A program made the translations under genes and the position numbers. A DNA stretch of 64,000 nucleotides from Prolixibacteraceae bacterium (GTDB taxonomy: Bacteria; Bacteroidota; Bacteroidia; Bacteroidales; Prolixibacteraceae): NCBI GenBank assembly GCA_019856515.1, contig CP082230.1:4650001-4714000 (forward strand), given 5' to 3'. Each line of letters starts with the position of its first letter. Position 1 is the first letter of the stretch. Of this stretch, positions 18,880 to 28,101 are shown in pieces. The notes under the pieces are model-generated. The model saw nothing but the letters and a program-made list of their open reading frames with translations, did not search any database and was not told where the DNA came from.

Positions 18880-19560
18880 CGTGATATGATTGCTACTTTC
18901 CCTGAAAGGGAAACCGAACCTAGCCCAATGGTGAAATCCGTATGAAGCGCAAGGATGGCACACAGATGAAACAGATTTCCACAGATCTTGATTGTGGTCT
19001 ATCCATTACTGCTTCCACGTTCCCTGAAAGGGAAACCGAACCTAGCCCAATGGTGAAAACCATATGTTGCGCTATAGCGCAGCATACAGGTTGGAACCTT
19101 GGGTAAGAAGGGTTGGAGCGCAAGGGTAGCACACAGATGAAACAGATCAGACTGATTTCCACAGATCTTTATTGTGGTTTATCCATTAATGCTTCCACGT
19201 TCCCTGAAAGGGAAACCGAACCTAGCCCAACGGTGTAATCCATATGTTGCGCTATAGCGCAGCATACAGGTTGGAGCCTTGGGTAAGAAGGGTTGGAGCG
19301 CAAGGGATGGGTACACAGATGAAACAGATCAGACGGATTACCACAGATCTTTATTGTGGTTTATCCTTTAATGCTTCTACCTTCCCTGAAAGGGAAACCA
19401 AACGTAGCCCAATGGTGTAATCCGTATGATGCGCTAAAGCGCTCGTGATCGGATGGAGCCTTGGGTAATAATACCTTCTCCAACACGAAGGGCTGAAGGC
19501 CTGACCGATAAATATTATCGCCACGGATTTAACGGATCGGACGGATTACCACGGATCTTG
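18880..19560 (+). repeat. Tandem block of four modular hairpin repeats
   Basis: Palindrome cores lie at 18898, 19020, 19200 and 19382, giving a near-regular ~180-bp period for the last three. Central hairpins: the first copy is truncated, then GCGCTATAGCGC twice, then GCGCTAAAGCGC. Between copies run degenerate 'CACAGATGAAACAGATCAGAC' and 'CCACGGATTTAACGGATCGG'-type sequences that recur throughout the island. Confidence 0.85.
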
Positions 19561-19585
19561 GTTGATGACCAAGAGAGGTACAACC

Positions 19586-19697
19586 GCTGGGAACGCTGAG
19601 CTGCCCCTCGGCATCATATGTCAGGAGAGTGTCAACTTATTATTGTTTCATGGAGGTGTGGAGGCACGATGCCGATGGGCAGCTCAGCGTTCCCAGC
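19586..19697 (+). repeat. 112-bp hairpin element, copy 1
   Basis: Its ends are inverted repeats (GCTGGGAACGCTGAGC ... GCTCAGCGTTCCCAGC, continuing inward to GGCAT/ATGCC), giving a stem of over 25 bp around a loop of roughly 50 nt. Copy 2 lies inverted at 34443-34554 with the same loop but a different, again self-complementary, stem middle. The remnant at 25450-25480 keeps only part of one arm. Confidence 0.75.
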
Positions 19698-19872
19698 GAT
19701 TGTCACGCCTTGCGAATTATGATGGATACTTGGTAATGGTTTTTGTCGTTATTGAAGATGGATGTACGTGATGTGTAATATTAAATTTCATCAAATCAAA
19801 TAATTTATGAAATCTCGTCAAAGTTTCATAAATTAGCCTTTAGGTTAAAAAAATACACGTAATTTGCGTATT

Positions 19873-20094
19873 ATGGTTAAGCGAAAACATATAAATAGGG
19901 TTAAAATTGTTCTTGCGGAGAAAGCCAAGACGAACAAATGGTTAGCAGAGCAGTTGGGCAAAAGCTTAACGACAGTTTCGAGATGGTGTACCAATGAAAC
20001 ACAGCCAAGTATTGAGACAGTGGTAGAGATCGCCGAGATATTAGATGTGGATGCAAGAGAATTAATTGTGTCTACCAAACAGAATAAACAATAG
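19873..20094 (+). CDS. XRE-family helix-turn-helix regulator
   Basis: 73 residues from the ATG at 19873. A TTG nine nt upstream is in frame but poorer. Seen: a complete XRE HTH, 'LAEQLGKSLTTVSRWCTNETQPSIETVVEIAEIL', characteristic of Cro/C1-type DNA-binding proteins. It lies 107 nt upstream of the AAA ATPase/DUF4276 pair on the same strand. It is the obvious candidate for controlling that pair, as small XRE proteins do in restriction-modification and abortive-infection modules; control of this operon is inferred from position only. Confidence 0.85.
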   Translation: MVKRKHINRVKIVLAEKAKTNKWLAEQLGKSLTTVSRWCTNETQPSIETVVEIAEILDVDARELIVSTKQNKQ

Positions 20095-20201
20095 AGGCAG
20101 AATAATACCTATTGAATGATGTGATGATTTAATGGGTATTATGTCATCATTATGATCGTAAACATAGAAATATCCATCATTATATACGCTTTTAAATCTG
20201 A

Positions 20202-21311
20202 ATGACTATGATAGAGTATGTTGAAATAGAGGGGTTTAAATCCATAAATAAATTAGGATTAGAGTTAAAGCCTATCAATGTTTTTATTGGAAGTAATGGA
20301 GCTGGTAAGAGTAATTTTGTCTCTTTCTTTAAGATGATACATGCTATCTTTAACCAACAGCTACAGCGTTATGTGATGGAGGAGAAGAGTGATAATATAC
20401 TTCATTTTGGAAGGAAATATTCGAAGCATCTGTTTGGTAAGATAATCTTTGATGAATCCAGTGACCATAATAATGCGTACTGGTTTAGAATGGGACAGAC
20501 AAACCAAGGGGGATTGTTTATTGAAGAAGAAGGTTCTGGTTATAATGTAGATAGAGAGGACAATGATACAAATTATTTTATTAAAACAAATAGACTTGAA
20601 ACTTCCATCACAAATAGTTCATTTGTAAGAGATCGCTATTTGAGAAAAGATCTATCAGAGATCCAGATCTATCATTTTCATGATACGTCAGCTACCTCTA
20701 TGTTGCGAAGAGAGTGTGATGTGAACGATAATAGGCATCTGAAGACGGATGGTCGTAATTTACCTGCTTTCCTCTATTATCTTCAACAGGTTCATCCAAA
20801 ACTTTTCTTGCGTATTGAGAAAACCATTCAATCTATCGCTCCCTATATTAATAATCTAATCTTAGAGCCTAGACGTTTAAACCCGAATGAGATAGAGTTG
20901 CGTTGGGTAGAAAAAGGAGACCCAGATTCAAACTTCTCAGCCTATCAGTTTTCGGATGGTACATTGAGGTTTATTGCTTTGACGACTGTTCTGATGCAAC
21001 CAGAACCTCCCAATGTTATTGTGATTGATGAGCCTGAGTTGGGATTACATCCTCAAGCAATTCAGAAATTAGCTGGTCTGATCAAAATGACATCCAATAG
21101 AACCCAATTAATACTCTCTACCCAGTCGGTTAACCTTGTGGACTGTTTTGATGTCGACGATGTGGTGACAGTGGATCGAAATGAAGTGGAGAATCAATCG
21201 GTATTTCATCGTTTAGATCAATTGCAACTGTCAGAGTGGCTTGAAGAGCATACTTTGGGTGAGTTATGGGAACGAAATATTATTAACTCTGCTCAACCTT
21301 TCTTAAAATGA
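20202..21311 (+). CDS. AAA (SMC/ABC-like) ATPase of a two-gene system with DUF4276
   Basis: 369 residues. Seen: Walker A 'FIGSNGAGKSNF' (about residues 28-39), ABC-signature-like 'FSDGTLRFIAL', Walker B with a D-loop 'VIVIDEPELGLHPQ', and an H-switch region 'QLILSTQSVNLVD'. This is the AAA_21/RecF-like class. The stop overlaps the start of the DUF4276 gene (ATGA), so the two are translationally coupled. ATPase plus TOPRIM-like pairs of this type (OLD, Gabija, PARIS, AbiL) are nucleic-acid-sensing anti-phage systems; assignment of this pair to defence is inference from architecture and neighbourhood. Confidence 0.85.
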   Translation: MTMIEYVEIEGFKSINKLGLELKPINVFIGSNGAGKSNFVSFFKMIHAIFNQQLQRYVMEEKSDNILHFGRKYSKHLFGKIIFDESSDHNNAYWFRMGQTNQGGLFIEEEGSGYNVDREDNDTNYFIKTNRLETSITNSSFVRDRYLRKDLSEIQIYHFHDTSATSMLRRECDVNDNRHLKTDGRNLPAFLYYLQQVHPKLFLRIEKTIQSIAPYINNLILEPRRLNPNEIELRWVEKGDPDSNFSAYQFSDGTLRFIALTTVLMQPEPPNVIVIDEPELGLHPQAIQKLAGLIKMTSNRTQLILSTQSVNLVDCFDVDDVVTVDRNEVENQSVFHRLDQLQLSEWLEEHTLGELWERNIINSAQPFLK

Positions 21312-21964
21312 AAAGAGTCGTAATCATAGGAGAAGGCCCTACAGAGCAAGAGTTTTGCAAGGATCTGTTGCAACCATTATTTAATGAATATCAGTGTTAT
21401 ATTCAGGTGCCAAAGATTAAGAAATCACAAGGAGGTATCGTTCATTGGAATAGCCTAAAGAAAGAGATTGCGCTTTATCTAGAAGATCGAAGTGTGTATG
21501 TCACCACTCTACTCGATTATTACGGTATAGAGTCCAAACATGAATTTCCTAAGTGGGATGAGGCTCAAAATATTGTGGATAAAACAAAGCGAATGGATTT
21601 TTTAGAACAAGCCATGGCTGACGACTTAGATTCATCGGTTCGTTATCGCTTTATCCCATATCTTCAATTACATGAGTTTGAAGGGTTGTTGTTTAGTGAT
21701 GTCCAAGTCATTGAAGATAATTTTGAATTGAACGAATTTAATGATCTTCCCTACCTAAAAGATACTGAATTACACTATTTAAATCCAGAAGATATTAATA
21801 GTGGTAAAGGTACTGCTCCTTCAAAACGATTAGAACGTATCTTTAAGAATTATAATAAAGTTGTCTATGGTTCTTTGTTGGCAAGTGCGATTGGCTTAGG
21901 TAAGATAAGGAGCAAATGCCCAAGATTTAATCAGTGGATAGATAAGCTGTTATCTTTAAAATAA
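21308..21964 (+). CDS. DUF4276 family protein (TOPRIM-like partner)
   Basis: 218 residues. Seen: an N-terminal 'IIGEGPTEQEF' (acidic TOPRIM-like motif), 'VTTLLDYYGI', 'LHEFEGLLFSD' and 'KGTAPSKRLERI'. These are the hallmark motifs of DUF4276, in the same order as in other members. TOPRIM-like folds in such partners usually act as nucleases; catalytic activity has not been shown for this family to my knowledge. Its start overlaps the ATPase stop by 4 nt, and a terminator follows immediately, so the unit is XRE - ATPase - DUF4276. Confidence 0.85.
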   Translation: MKRVVIIGEGPTEQEFCKDLLQPLFNEYQCYIQVPKIKKSQGGIVHWNSLKKEIALYLEDRSVYVTTLLDYYGIESKHEFPKWDEAQNIVDKTKRMDFLEQAMADDLDSSVRYRFIPYLQLHEFEGLLFSDVQVIEDNFELNEFNDLPYLKDTELHYLNPEDINSGKGTAPSKRLERIFKNYNKVVYGSLLASAIGLGKIRSKCPRFNQWIDKLLSLK

Positions 21965-21995
21965 AAGAGTATAGACTATTGGTAATACTCTTTTC
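21963..21995 (+). terminator. Terminator after the DUF4276 gene
   Basis: A 10-bp stem AAAAGAGTAT (21963-21972) pairs with ATACTCTTTT (21985-21994); the stem's own T-run provides the tail. It overlaps the stop codon region. Confidence 0.8.
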
Positions 21996-22039
21996 TACGG
22001 ATCTTTATTTGAACCATGATGCTTGGTAGAAACGCAATG

Positions 22040-22430
22040 CTTGCGTCTAAAATCTCAGCCACGGATTCAACGGATTAGACGGATTTCCACGGATCTTTTT
22101 TTTACCGCTAAGACACAAAGACACGAAGGGTTGGAGCGCAAGAGATGGGAACACAGATTTCCACAGATCTTTAGGGAACCACGAAGACACAAAGGGTTGG
22201 AGCGCAAGGATGGCACACAGATGAAACAGATCAGACTGATTTCCACAGATTTTTATTGTGGTTTATCCTTTAATGCTTCTACCTTCCCTGAAAGGGAAAC
22301 CGAACCTAGCCCAATGGTGCAAACCGTATCTTGACCGCAAGGTCAAGCTATCGGTTGGAGCCTTGGGTAAAATATATACTCCTCACACGAAGGGCTGAAG
22401 GCCTGACCGATTTAATAATATTGCCAATAG
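22040..22430 (+). repeat. Modular hairpin repeat block between defence cassettes 1 and 2
   Basis: Contains 'CCACGGATTCAACGGATTAG'-type sequence, a 'CGCTAAGACACAAAGACACG' segment, and one full repeat with core palindrome 22284-22298 and central hairpin CTTGACCGCAAGGTCAAG. It ends in GGGCTGAAGGCCTGACCGA. The next ~170 bp (22430-22601) hold no recognisable feature. Confidence 0.8.
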
Positions 22431-22601
22431 AGTAGAGCTGTACCTTGTGCTTCAACTCTTCATGCCTTAGTGGTGAATTTTCCTTTTGCACTTCAATATG
22501 CTTCATGATGTCGAGCTGGTTCAGTGCTTCCAGCGGTGTCTTCTGACTTTACATGAATTCGTGGCCTACCCCTTGCACCACAAACTTGTTTAGTGACTAT
22601 T

Positions 22602-23216
22602 TTATTGGTTGTTTTTTTGTTTTTCGAATTCTCTAATAATATCAGCAATTTTAGTAAAAGGGAAATGTTCTCCAACATTTCCTTTTTGATATTTTTTTAA
22701 CCCTTTTTGTGCATGTGAACAAGCCTTATCAAGGTCTCCATTACTCATAAGTTGCTTGAACCATCGATCTTCTGTTAAGTATTTTATTTTTTTCTTATAG
22801 TCGGGGATATGCTTCTTTAGGTCTTGTTCAATTTGCTCATAGTTGAGATATTCTTTGGTTGTGTATGTAAAATGCAACAAGAACCAATATTCGATGCTAG
22901 GCATACTATCGCATATAAATACCCCTTCTTCATCTTTGTATTTATCAACTAGCTTTTTGAACTGTGCTTTTTTATTCTGGTTAATAATGGTGTCGTAGTC
23001 TGTAAGGAAGAATATTTGGTCGCAACCACCAGAGATAAGTTCGTCGATAATATCTTCTGCTTTTTCAATTCCTATGTCTGCAAATAGTGATGGACGGATA
23101 CTGTATTTGTACCCCTTTAGATCTTTTAGGTGCTTTAGATACCACTGTTCTGTTATTCCTTCTCCAAGTACGGCATATTTTAAATTGAGTCCTCTACCTT
23201 TTCGTTTTCTACTCAT
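22602..23216 (-). CDS. rloB: RloB-like protein (AbiLii-type TOPRIM-like partner)
   Basis: 204 residues. Seen: 'VLGEGITEQWYLKHL' (EGxTE motif), 'FFLTDYDTI' (DxD motif), the family signature 'SMPSIEYWFLLHF', and a C-terminal 'KYQKGN' segment. These match the RloB family, described beside type I restriction loci and as the second component of AbiL abortive infection. It starts 6 nt downstream of the RloA-like ATPase gene, so the two are one transcript. A nuclease-like role is inferred from the acidic motifs. Confidence 0.85.
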   Translation of the reverse strand: MSRKRKGRGLNLKYAVLGEGITEQWYLKHLKDLKGYKYSIRPSLFADIGIEKAEDIIDELISGGCDQIFFLTDYDTIINQNKKAQFKKLVDKYKDEEGVFICDSMPSIEYWFLLHFTYTTKEYLNYEQIEQDLKKHIPDYKKKIKYLTEDRWFKQLMSNGDLDKACSHAQKGLKKYQKGNVGEHFPFTKIADIIREFEKQKNNQ

Positions 23217-23222
23217 GATTTC

Positions 23223-24497
23223 TTACAATTGAGGAATTCCACCAAATTTACCTAATTTATATGCATTGAAATATGATAATTCTTTGCGGAAATTAAAGTC
23301 AGACAAAGAAAAAAGATCCGTAGCACCATTTTTAAGTTTCTCGGTAAACCATATTCCATCTTTACGTAAGATATCTTTCTCGTTTAATAACGACATATTA
23401 TGAGTGGTAAAGAGTAGTTGGGCTTGATCTGATTTTTGAAGAAATTCTTTTAAAAAATGATTTACCAATAGAGGATGTAGTGCTGAATCAATTTCGTCAA
23501 TTAATAAAATAGCATTGTTTTTTATTGTATGATAGAAAGGTGCAGACAGGCCATAATAACGTAAAGTTCCTTTTGATTGTAGCCTTTCAGATAGTATAAA
23601 ATGTTCTTCTTTTTCGTTGTTGATAATTCTATGTGTAAACATTTTTTCATCATAATGAAGCCCTTTTTCACTCTTAATTTTCTCTTTTACTTCGACAGGA
23701 AGCGTGGAAGACTCGATATCCTTTAAAATAGAATCGGGTATTTCCTGAACTTTATCAATGAAAGAGACATCTGTGATGTTGAAATCAGCCTCTTTCAAGA
23801 AATTCAAAGTGTGAGATTTTGCTTCAGGATTATCTTTAATTGCGCTATCTGAATATTCGGTTAATTCAGTGTAAGGATTAATAGAACTTAAAAATTGGTA
23901 TTCTAGCCAATTGTTCACAATATCCAATTCCGGGATTGAAGTATTTACTTGATTGTAGGCAGCAATTACAGAGGTGTTAATTAGTGTTTTAAGCTCGATG
24001 GCTTCTTTCGCTTGATCAGAGATTTTAATTTTAGAACCGAATTCAACAATTGAGATGTTTTTTTTAACATCAAGATAACGATCGAAAATAATTGCAGGTC
24101 TAGTTCCTGGGTAGAAATAGAGTTTTTCGTTTATTACACTATTATGGTTTATAATTAATTGATACTTGTGTCTTGTTTTGTTTGCATAAAATATTAATTC
24201 AAATTCACCTGGATGATTTTTTGTATCATCAAACATGAAAGGGATGAAATTAGTTTCCGATCTCTTTTCTTCTGGAATGCTATTTGTGAAGTCGTTTAGA
24301 AATTCGAAAGCATTAATCAAATTACTTTTCCCTGATGCATTTGCACCGTATATCATCGCCATTTTTAATAGGCGTGTTCCATCCGCTTGTTCCGCTACAT
24401 AATAGTCTTCAAGAGTCTTGTCAGCTGTTGCCTCGAAGCTGAACACCGTTTCCTCTTTGAATGAAAGGAAATTCTTTATTTTAATCTCTTGGATCAT
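23223..24497 (-). CDS. rloA: RloA-like AAA ATPase (AbiLi-type)
   Basis: 424 residues. Seen: 'IKNFLSFKEETVFSFEA' at the N-terminus; Walker A 'IYGANASGKSNL' near residue 50; 'SKGTLRYYGL' as ABC-signature-like segment; Walker B 'ILLIDEIDSALHPLLV'; and 'LLFTTHNMSLL'. This is the AAA_15/RloA class. Paired with the RloB-like gene it forms the AbiL-type two-gene arrangement; AbiL confers abortive phage resistance in Lactococcus, and the role here is inferred. The strand is opposite to the first cassette, and repeats flank the pair on both sides. Confidence 0.86.
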   Translation of the reverse strand: MIQEIKIKNFLSFKEETVFSFEATADKTLEDYYVAEQADGTRLLKMAMIYGANASGKSNLINAFEFLNDFTNSIPEEKRSETNFIPFMFDDTKNHPGEFELIFYANKTRHKYQLIINHNSVINEKLYFYPGTRPAIIFDRYLDVKKNISIVEFGSKIKISDQAKEAIELKTLINTSVIAAYNQVNTSIPELDIVNNWLEYQFLSSINPYTELTEYSDSAIKDNPEAKSHTLNFLKEADFNITDVSFIDKVQEIPDSILKDIESSTLPVEVKEKIKSEKGLHYDEKMFTHRIINNEKEEHFILSERLQSKGTLRYYGLSAPFYHTIKNNAILLIDEIDSALHPLLVNHFLKEFLQKSDQAQLLFTTHNMSLLNEKDILRKDGIWFTEKLKNGATDLFSLSDFNFRKELSYFNAYKLGKFGGIPQL

Positions 24498-24595
24498 CTA
24501 TATCTGTTTTTGTGTAATTATATATACAAAAATAGCAAATAAAAAGTTCGTTACAATGTTATATATTTAAAGATTGTAATTTATTTGCAATATTT

Positions 24596-24747
24596 AAATA
24601 TATCGCTTCTACATGAGATTCGATGGAATGTAAGCACCCAATAATATAACGTTGTAATGCATCCCTTAGATTTTCAGGTATGAGTTTTTGAATATTTTTT
24701 GTCGAAAATACGATATGTACATGTACTTGAGATAAAGATTGTGTCAT
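24596..24747 (-). pseudogene. RAYT fragment (5' third only)
   Basis: The first ~50 codons are almost identical to the intact RAYT at 18.2 kb, from 'MTQSLSQVHVHIVFSTK' to 'ESHVEAIY'. Homology then stops abruptly at about 24596 and the frame runs into unrelated AT-rich sequence. The HUH and tyrosine motifs are missing, so it cannot be active. It keeps its flanking inverted modular repeat. Confidence 0.85.
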
Positions 24748-24779
24748 ACTGCTACTTATTTCGAGACTAAACAGTCGCC

Positions 24780-25420
24780 CAATGATTTTGTTCAATTTGG
24801 GCCAGGCCTTCAGCCCTTGTATATGTGTCGTATCTGTTTCCCCAAGGCTCCAACCTGTATGATGCGCTTTAGCGCAACCTAAGGTTTCCACCATTGGGCT
24901 AGGTACGATCACCCCTTCGGGGCTTGTGGATGGATCGAAAGATGTGTTAGAAATGTAATGTGAATAATACAAATCAACATGAATTTTCTTGTTAACGTGA
25001 TATGATTGCTACTTTCCCTGAAAGGGAAACCAAACATAGCCCAATGGTGTAATCCGTATGATGCGCTAAAGCGCTCATGATCGGATGGAGCCTTGGGTAA
25101 AAATACCCACTCAACACGAAGGGCTGAAGGCCTAATCGATAAATATTATCGCCACGGATTTAACGGATTAGACGGATTTCCACGGATCTTTATTGTGGTC
25201 TATCCATTAATGCTTCCACGTTCCCTGAAAGGGAAACCGAACCTAGCCCAACGGTGTAATCCATATGTTGCGCTATAGCGCTCATGGTCGGATGAAGCCT
25301 TGGGTAATAATATTCTCCCCTACATCCAAGGGCTGAAGGCCTGACCGATAAAATATTATTGCCTCGGATTAGACGGATCGGACGGATTACCACGGATCTT
25401 TAGGGAACCACTTAGGCAAG
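24780..25420. repeat. Modular repeat block between cassettes 2 and 3
   Basis: It starts with an inverted RAYT-linked copy (CCCCTTCGGGG variant at 24912-24922, central GCGCTTTAGCGC). Two forward copies follow, with cores at 25014-25028 (central GCGCTAAAGCGC) and 25221-25235 (central GCGCTATAGCGC), and 'CCACGGATTTAACGGATTAG' linkers. A remnant of the 112-bp hairpin element follows at about 25435-25480. Confidence 0.82.
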
Positions 25421-25533
25421 AAGGGTTGGAGCGCAAGAGAGGTACAACCCCTGGGAATGCTGTCGGCATTGTTGGAACATACGAGATGGAATATTTTTGA
25501 GCTTAACCTATTCTCTCATGGAACTATACTCCT

Positions 25534-26358
25534 TTATGTCATGTTTTCAAATAAGGATAATTGTGGTTCTTTGGGAGGGTAAAATGTCCCAATGATAATA
25601 AACGGATTTGGGGCTCTTAATTGGTTGAGTTTTGTGGTGCCAAGAAAGAAATAAAGCTCTTTCTTTGATTTGAATTCATCCCAATATTTCTTTTTAACGT
25701 CGTGGCGTGCGGCTTCTTCATTACCATTATGATGACGTAAACAGTTCCAGTATAATGCACCGAGTTCCCAGTCTTCGTTCATCAAGGTACTCTGTCTTCC
25801 ATTACAATCTTCAAATTTATAACTGAACTTGTATGGTAATTTCTTTACTACCTGAAACTGTTTGTTATCTTCAAATAGTTTTCCCTGTTGAAGTGATGCT
25901 TTTTGGTTACTGTTCCATTCACGTTCTGTCTTTTCGATAATAAAGTCTATAATTTTAGTTGGTTTAAAAACTGCTAACGAGGTATATAATCCTTCTGTTT
26001 TAGATTCGGTAATTAGCATTGAAAGATCTGTATAGCAAGTTTTAAGCAGCAGTGCCTTTCGTTCAGCCCATTTGTTTTTTGTTCCTACTCTTTCACCATA
26101 GGAAATAAGATTATCAACGTCTATATTGGTAGGTCTAAAGCTTTCGGGTCTAAAATCACTCGTGTTTTTCACCAAATCGATTTCGATCCACTGATATTTC
26201 GGATACTGCTCGGCATATGCCAACTTCCGAAATGGAATGGGATAAATACGTATCCATTTACCTTCTCTTGTGATGCCTGCGGTACATACCGTTTCGTCGT
26301 ATTTGATCGAGATAGAAGGGTATGTTTTGACTGTGATTAAGACCCATGTTTTAGCCAT
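25534..26358 (-). CDS. Uncharacterised protein paired with DUF488; possible dual-OB protein
   Basis: 274 residues with no signal or membrane span. The N-terminal part 'VKTYPSISIKYDETVCTAGI' followed by 'GKWIRIYPIPFRKL' resembles the start of dual OB-fold (DuOB) proteins, which carry a similar 'AG...GxWIR' pattern; this is a weak, by-eye resemblance. The C-terminus is rich in aromatic residues ('YFFLGTT', 'IIIGTFYPP'). The gene abuts the upstream DUF488 gene with no spacer, so they are surely co-transcribed. A nucleic-acid-binding role beside a DUF488 partner is plausible but inferred. Confidence 0.6.
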   Translation of the reverse strand: MAKTWVLITVKTYPSISIKYDETVCTAGITREGKWIRIYPIPFRKLAYAEQYPKYQWIEIDLVKNTSDFRPESFRPTNIDVDNLISYGERVGTKNKWAERKALLLKTCYTDLSMLITESKTEGLYTSLAVFKPTKIIDFIIEKTEREWNSNQKASLQQGKLFEDNKQFQVVKKLPYKFSYKFEDCNGRQSTLMNEDWELGALYWNCLRHHNGNEEAARHDVKKKYWDEFKSKKELYFFLGTTKLNQLRAPNPFIIIGTFYPPKEPQLSLFENMT

Positions 26359-27252
26359 TTATATATGTTTTACGGAGTATTCAAATCCATTTAAAGCTTC
26401 TATGGTATGAGCCAAATGTTTTCTGTGGCATTGATGAATATTCTTTTCGAAGCATGTCAGTGCTATACGCTTTTGTTCTTTCAATAATTGCAAGATCTCT
26501 TTAAGCTTTTGTTTCTCCTCTTTAAGTACCGTATTGGTATAGTTCAAGAATAAACTATCATAGTCAGCTTGTGTATGCAGCTCCTTCCTCTTTTCCGATA
26601 TAATACCCACTTCAGGGATGTGAAGAAATTGGATACCAACACCTTCGCATGCCTTACTTAATTGTGATTTGCTAAATCCAAATTTCATACTAAATGAGTT
26701 TTTACGAACATCACAAAGTACACGAACATCATTAATAAGTAGCTTGTTTATGTAGGTTTCAAGTGAGATTCCTTCGTATCCAATGGTAAATAGGATGGTG
26801 TCTGTACCTTCTCTTCTTTGCAATGATATTCTTTCAAGCTCTATGTTATCTAGAATCTTTTCGGCAATACGACTCTTGGTGGCGTAATATGGGTAGTTTT
26901 GGTAAGTATGCTTGATTAATTGTTCCGTACTCATCTCTCCATACTCTCTTTTAATGGTCGATAAGATATTTTTATCCTCTTTTTTAAGCGCTTCCGCATA
27001 AATATTTTTATCCAAACATACCCACTTGTCGTTATCTTGGGTGACGAGGTTATATTTACATAGCGTTAAGAGATCAGCGTTGGCTTGAAATGAATAACAT
27101 CCGTATTTGTAAGGAACAAAATCAAAGCTTTTTGATTCTTGTTTGCGTGTGAATAAGAACAGTAATTTCTGTAAACGATACTTGTTTAACTCTCCTTCAA
27201 ATGATTGTAATAGTGCTAAAATTATTTTCCTTCTGTAATACATTCCTTTCAT
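26359..27252 (-). CDS. DUF488 domain protein with N-terminal winged-helix-like extension
   Basis: 297 residues. Residues ~1-110 ('KIILALLQSFEGELNKYRLQ', 'LFLFTRK', 'VPYKYGCYS') resemble the DUF4065/Panacea-like or YwgA-like winged region. Residues ~150-285 are DUF488: 'LFTIGYEGISLETYI', 'VRVLCDVRKNSFS', 'GFSKSQLSKACEG', 'YLHIPEVG'-like 'FLHIPEVG', and the C-terminal 'CFEKNIHQCHRKHLA' with the family's Cys/His signature. DUF488 has no settled biochemical activity. The fusion, and coupling to the next gene, suggest a two-gene conflict or nucleic-acid-processing module inside the defence island. Confidence 0.75.
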   Translation of the reverse strand: MKGMYYRRKIILALLQSFEGELNKYRLQKLLFLFTRKQESKSFDFVPYKYGCYSFQANADLLTLCKYNLVTQDNDKWVCLDKNIYAEALKKEDKNILSTIKREYGEMSTEQLIKHTYQNYPYYATKSRIAEKILDNIELERISLQRREGTDTILFTIGYEGISLETYINKLLINDVRVLCDVRKNSFSMKFGFSKSQLSKACEGVGIQFLHIPEVGIISEKRKELHTQADYDSLFLNYTNTVLKEEKQKLKEILQLLKEQKRIALTCFEKNIHQCHRKHLAHTIEALNGFEYSVKHI

Positions 27253-27359
27253 ATACGTTCCCTATCGCTTGTTGTTTTTGTGATATATCTGTCTTTAAAC
27301 CACGAAATTACTGCTCTTTTTCATATGAAACAAGCTTAGATTGTTGAATGTTCGTTTGG

Positions 27360-28100
27360 TGCTACATATCAGACGGATTTCCACAGATTTTTAGGTAACC
27401 ACTTAGGCACGAAGGGTTAGAGCGCAAGGATGGCACACAGATGAAACAGATCAGACAGATTTCTACAGATCTTTATTGTGGTCTATCCATTAATGCTTCC
27501 ACGTTCCCTGAAAGGGAAACCGAACCTAGCCCAATGGTGCAAACTGTATCTTGACCGCAAGGTCAAGCTATCGGATGGAGCCTTGGGTGAAATATACACT
27601 CCTCACACCAAGGGCTGAAGGCCTGACCGATAAAATATTATTGCCACAGATTTAACGGATTAGACGGATTTCCACAGATTTTGATTGTGGTTTATCCGTT
27701 AATGCTTCTACCTTACCTGAAAGGAAAACCGAATGTATATCAATGATTTTGTTCAATTTGGGCCAGGCCTTCAGCCCTTGTATATGTGTCGTATCTGTTT
27801 CCCCAAGGCTCCAACCTGTATGCTGCGCTATAGCGCAACCTAAGGTTTCCACCATTGGGCTAGGTACGATCACCCCTTCGGGGCTTTTGATTGTATCGAA
27901 AGGTGTGTTCGAAATGTAATGTGAATAATACAAATCAACATGAATTTTCTTGTTAACGTAATATGATTGCTACTTTCCCTGAAAGGGAAACCGAACCTAG
28001 CCCAATGGTGCAAACCGTAGCTTGACCGCAAGGTCAAGGTGTTGGTTGGAGCCTTGGGTAAAAATACCCACTCAACACGAAGGGCTGAAGGCCTGACCGA
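27360..28100. repeat. Modular repeat block left of the second full-length RAYT
   Basis: Contains a forward copy (core 27504-27518, central CTTGACCGCAAGGTCAAG) and a degenerate copy near 27711-27735. An inverted RAYT-linked copy follows (27755-27895, CCCCTTCGGGG at 27873-27883, central GCGCTATAGCGC), then a forward copy (core 27975-27989, central CTTGACCGCAAGGTCAAG) ending at the transposase stop codon exactly as at 18.18 kb. Confidence 0.82.
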
Positions 28101-28101
28101 T

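Noticed and set aside
19562..19771. 69-residue ORF across the 112-bp hairpin element
   Set aside because: It is explained by the repeat; no similarity to a protein family and no counterpart at the second copy.
24559..24972. Open frame reading from a modular repeat directly into the RAYT fragment, with a similar frame at 27652-27933
   Set aside because: The extra N-terminal part is translated repeat sequence; it lacks any domain, and intact RAYTs start at 'MTQSLS'. The frames are shared because the repeats are homologous.
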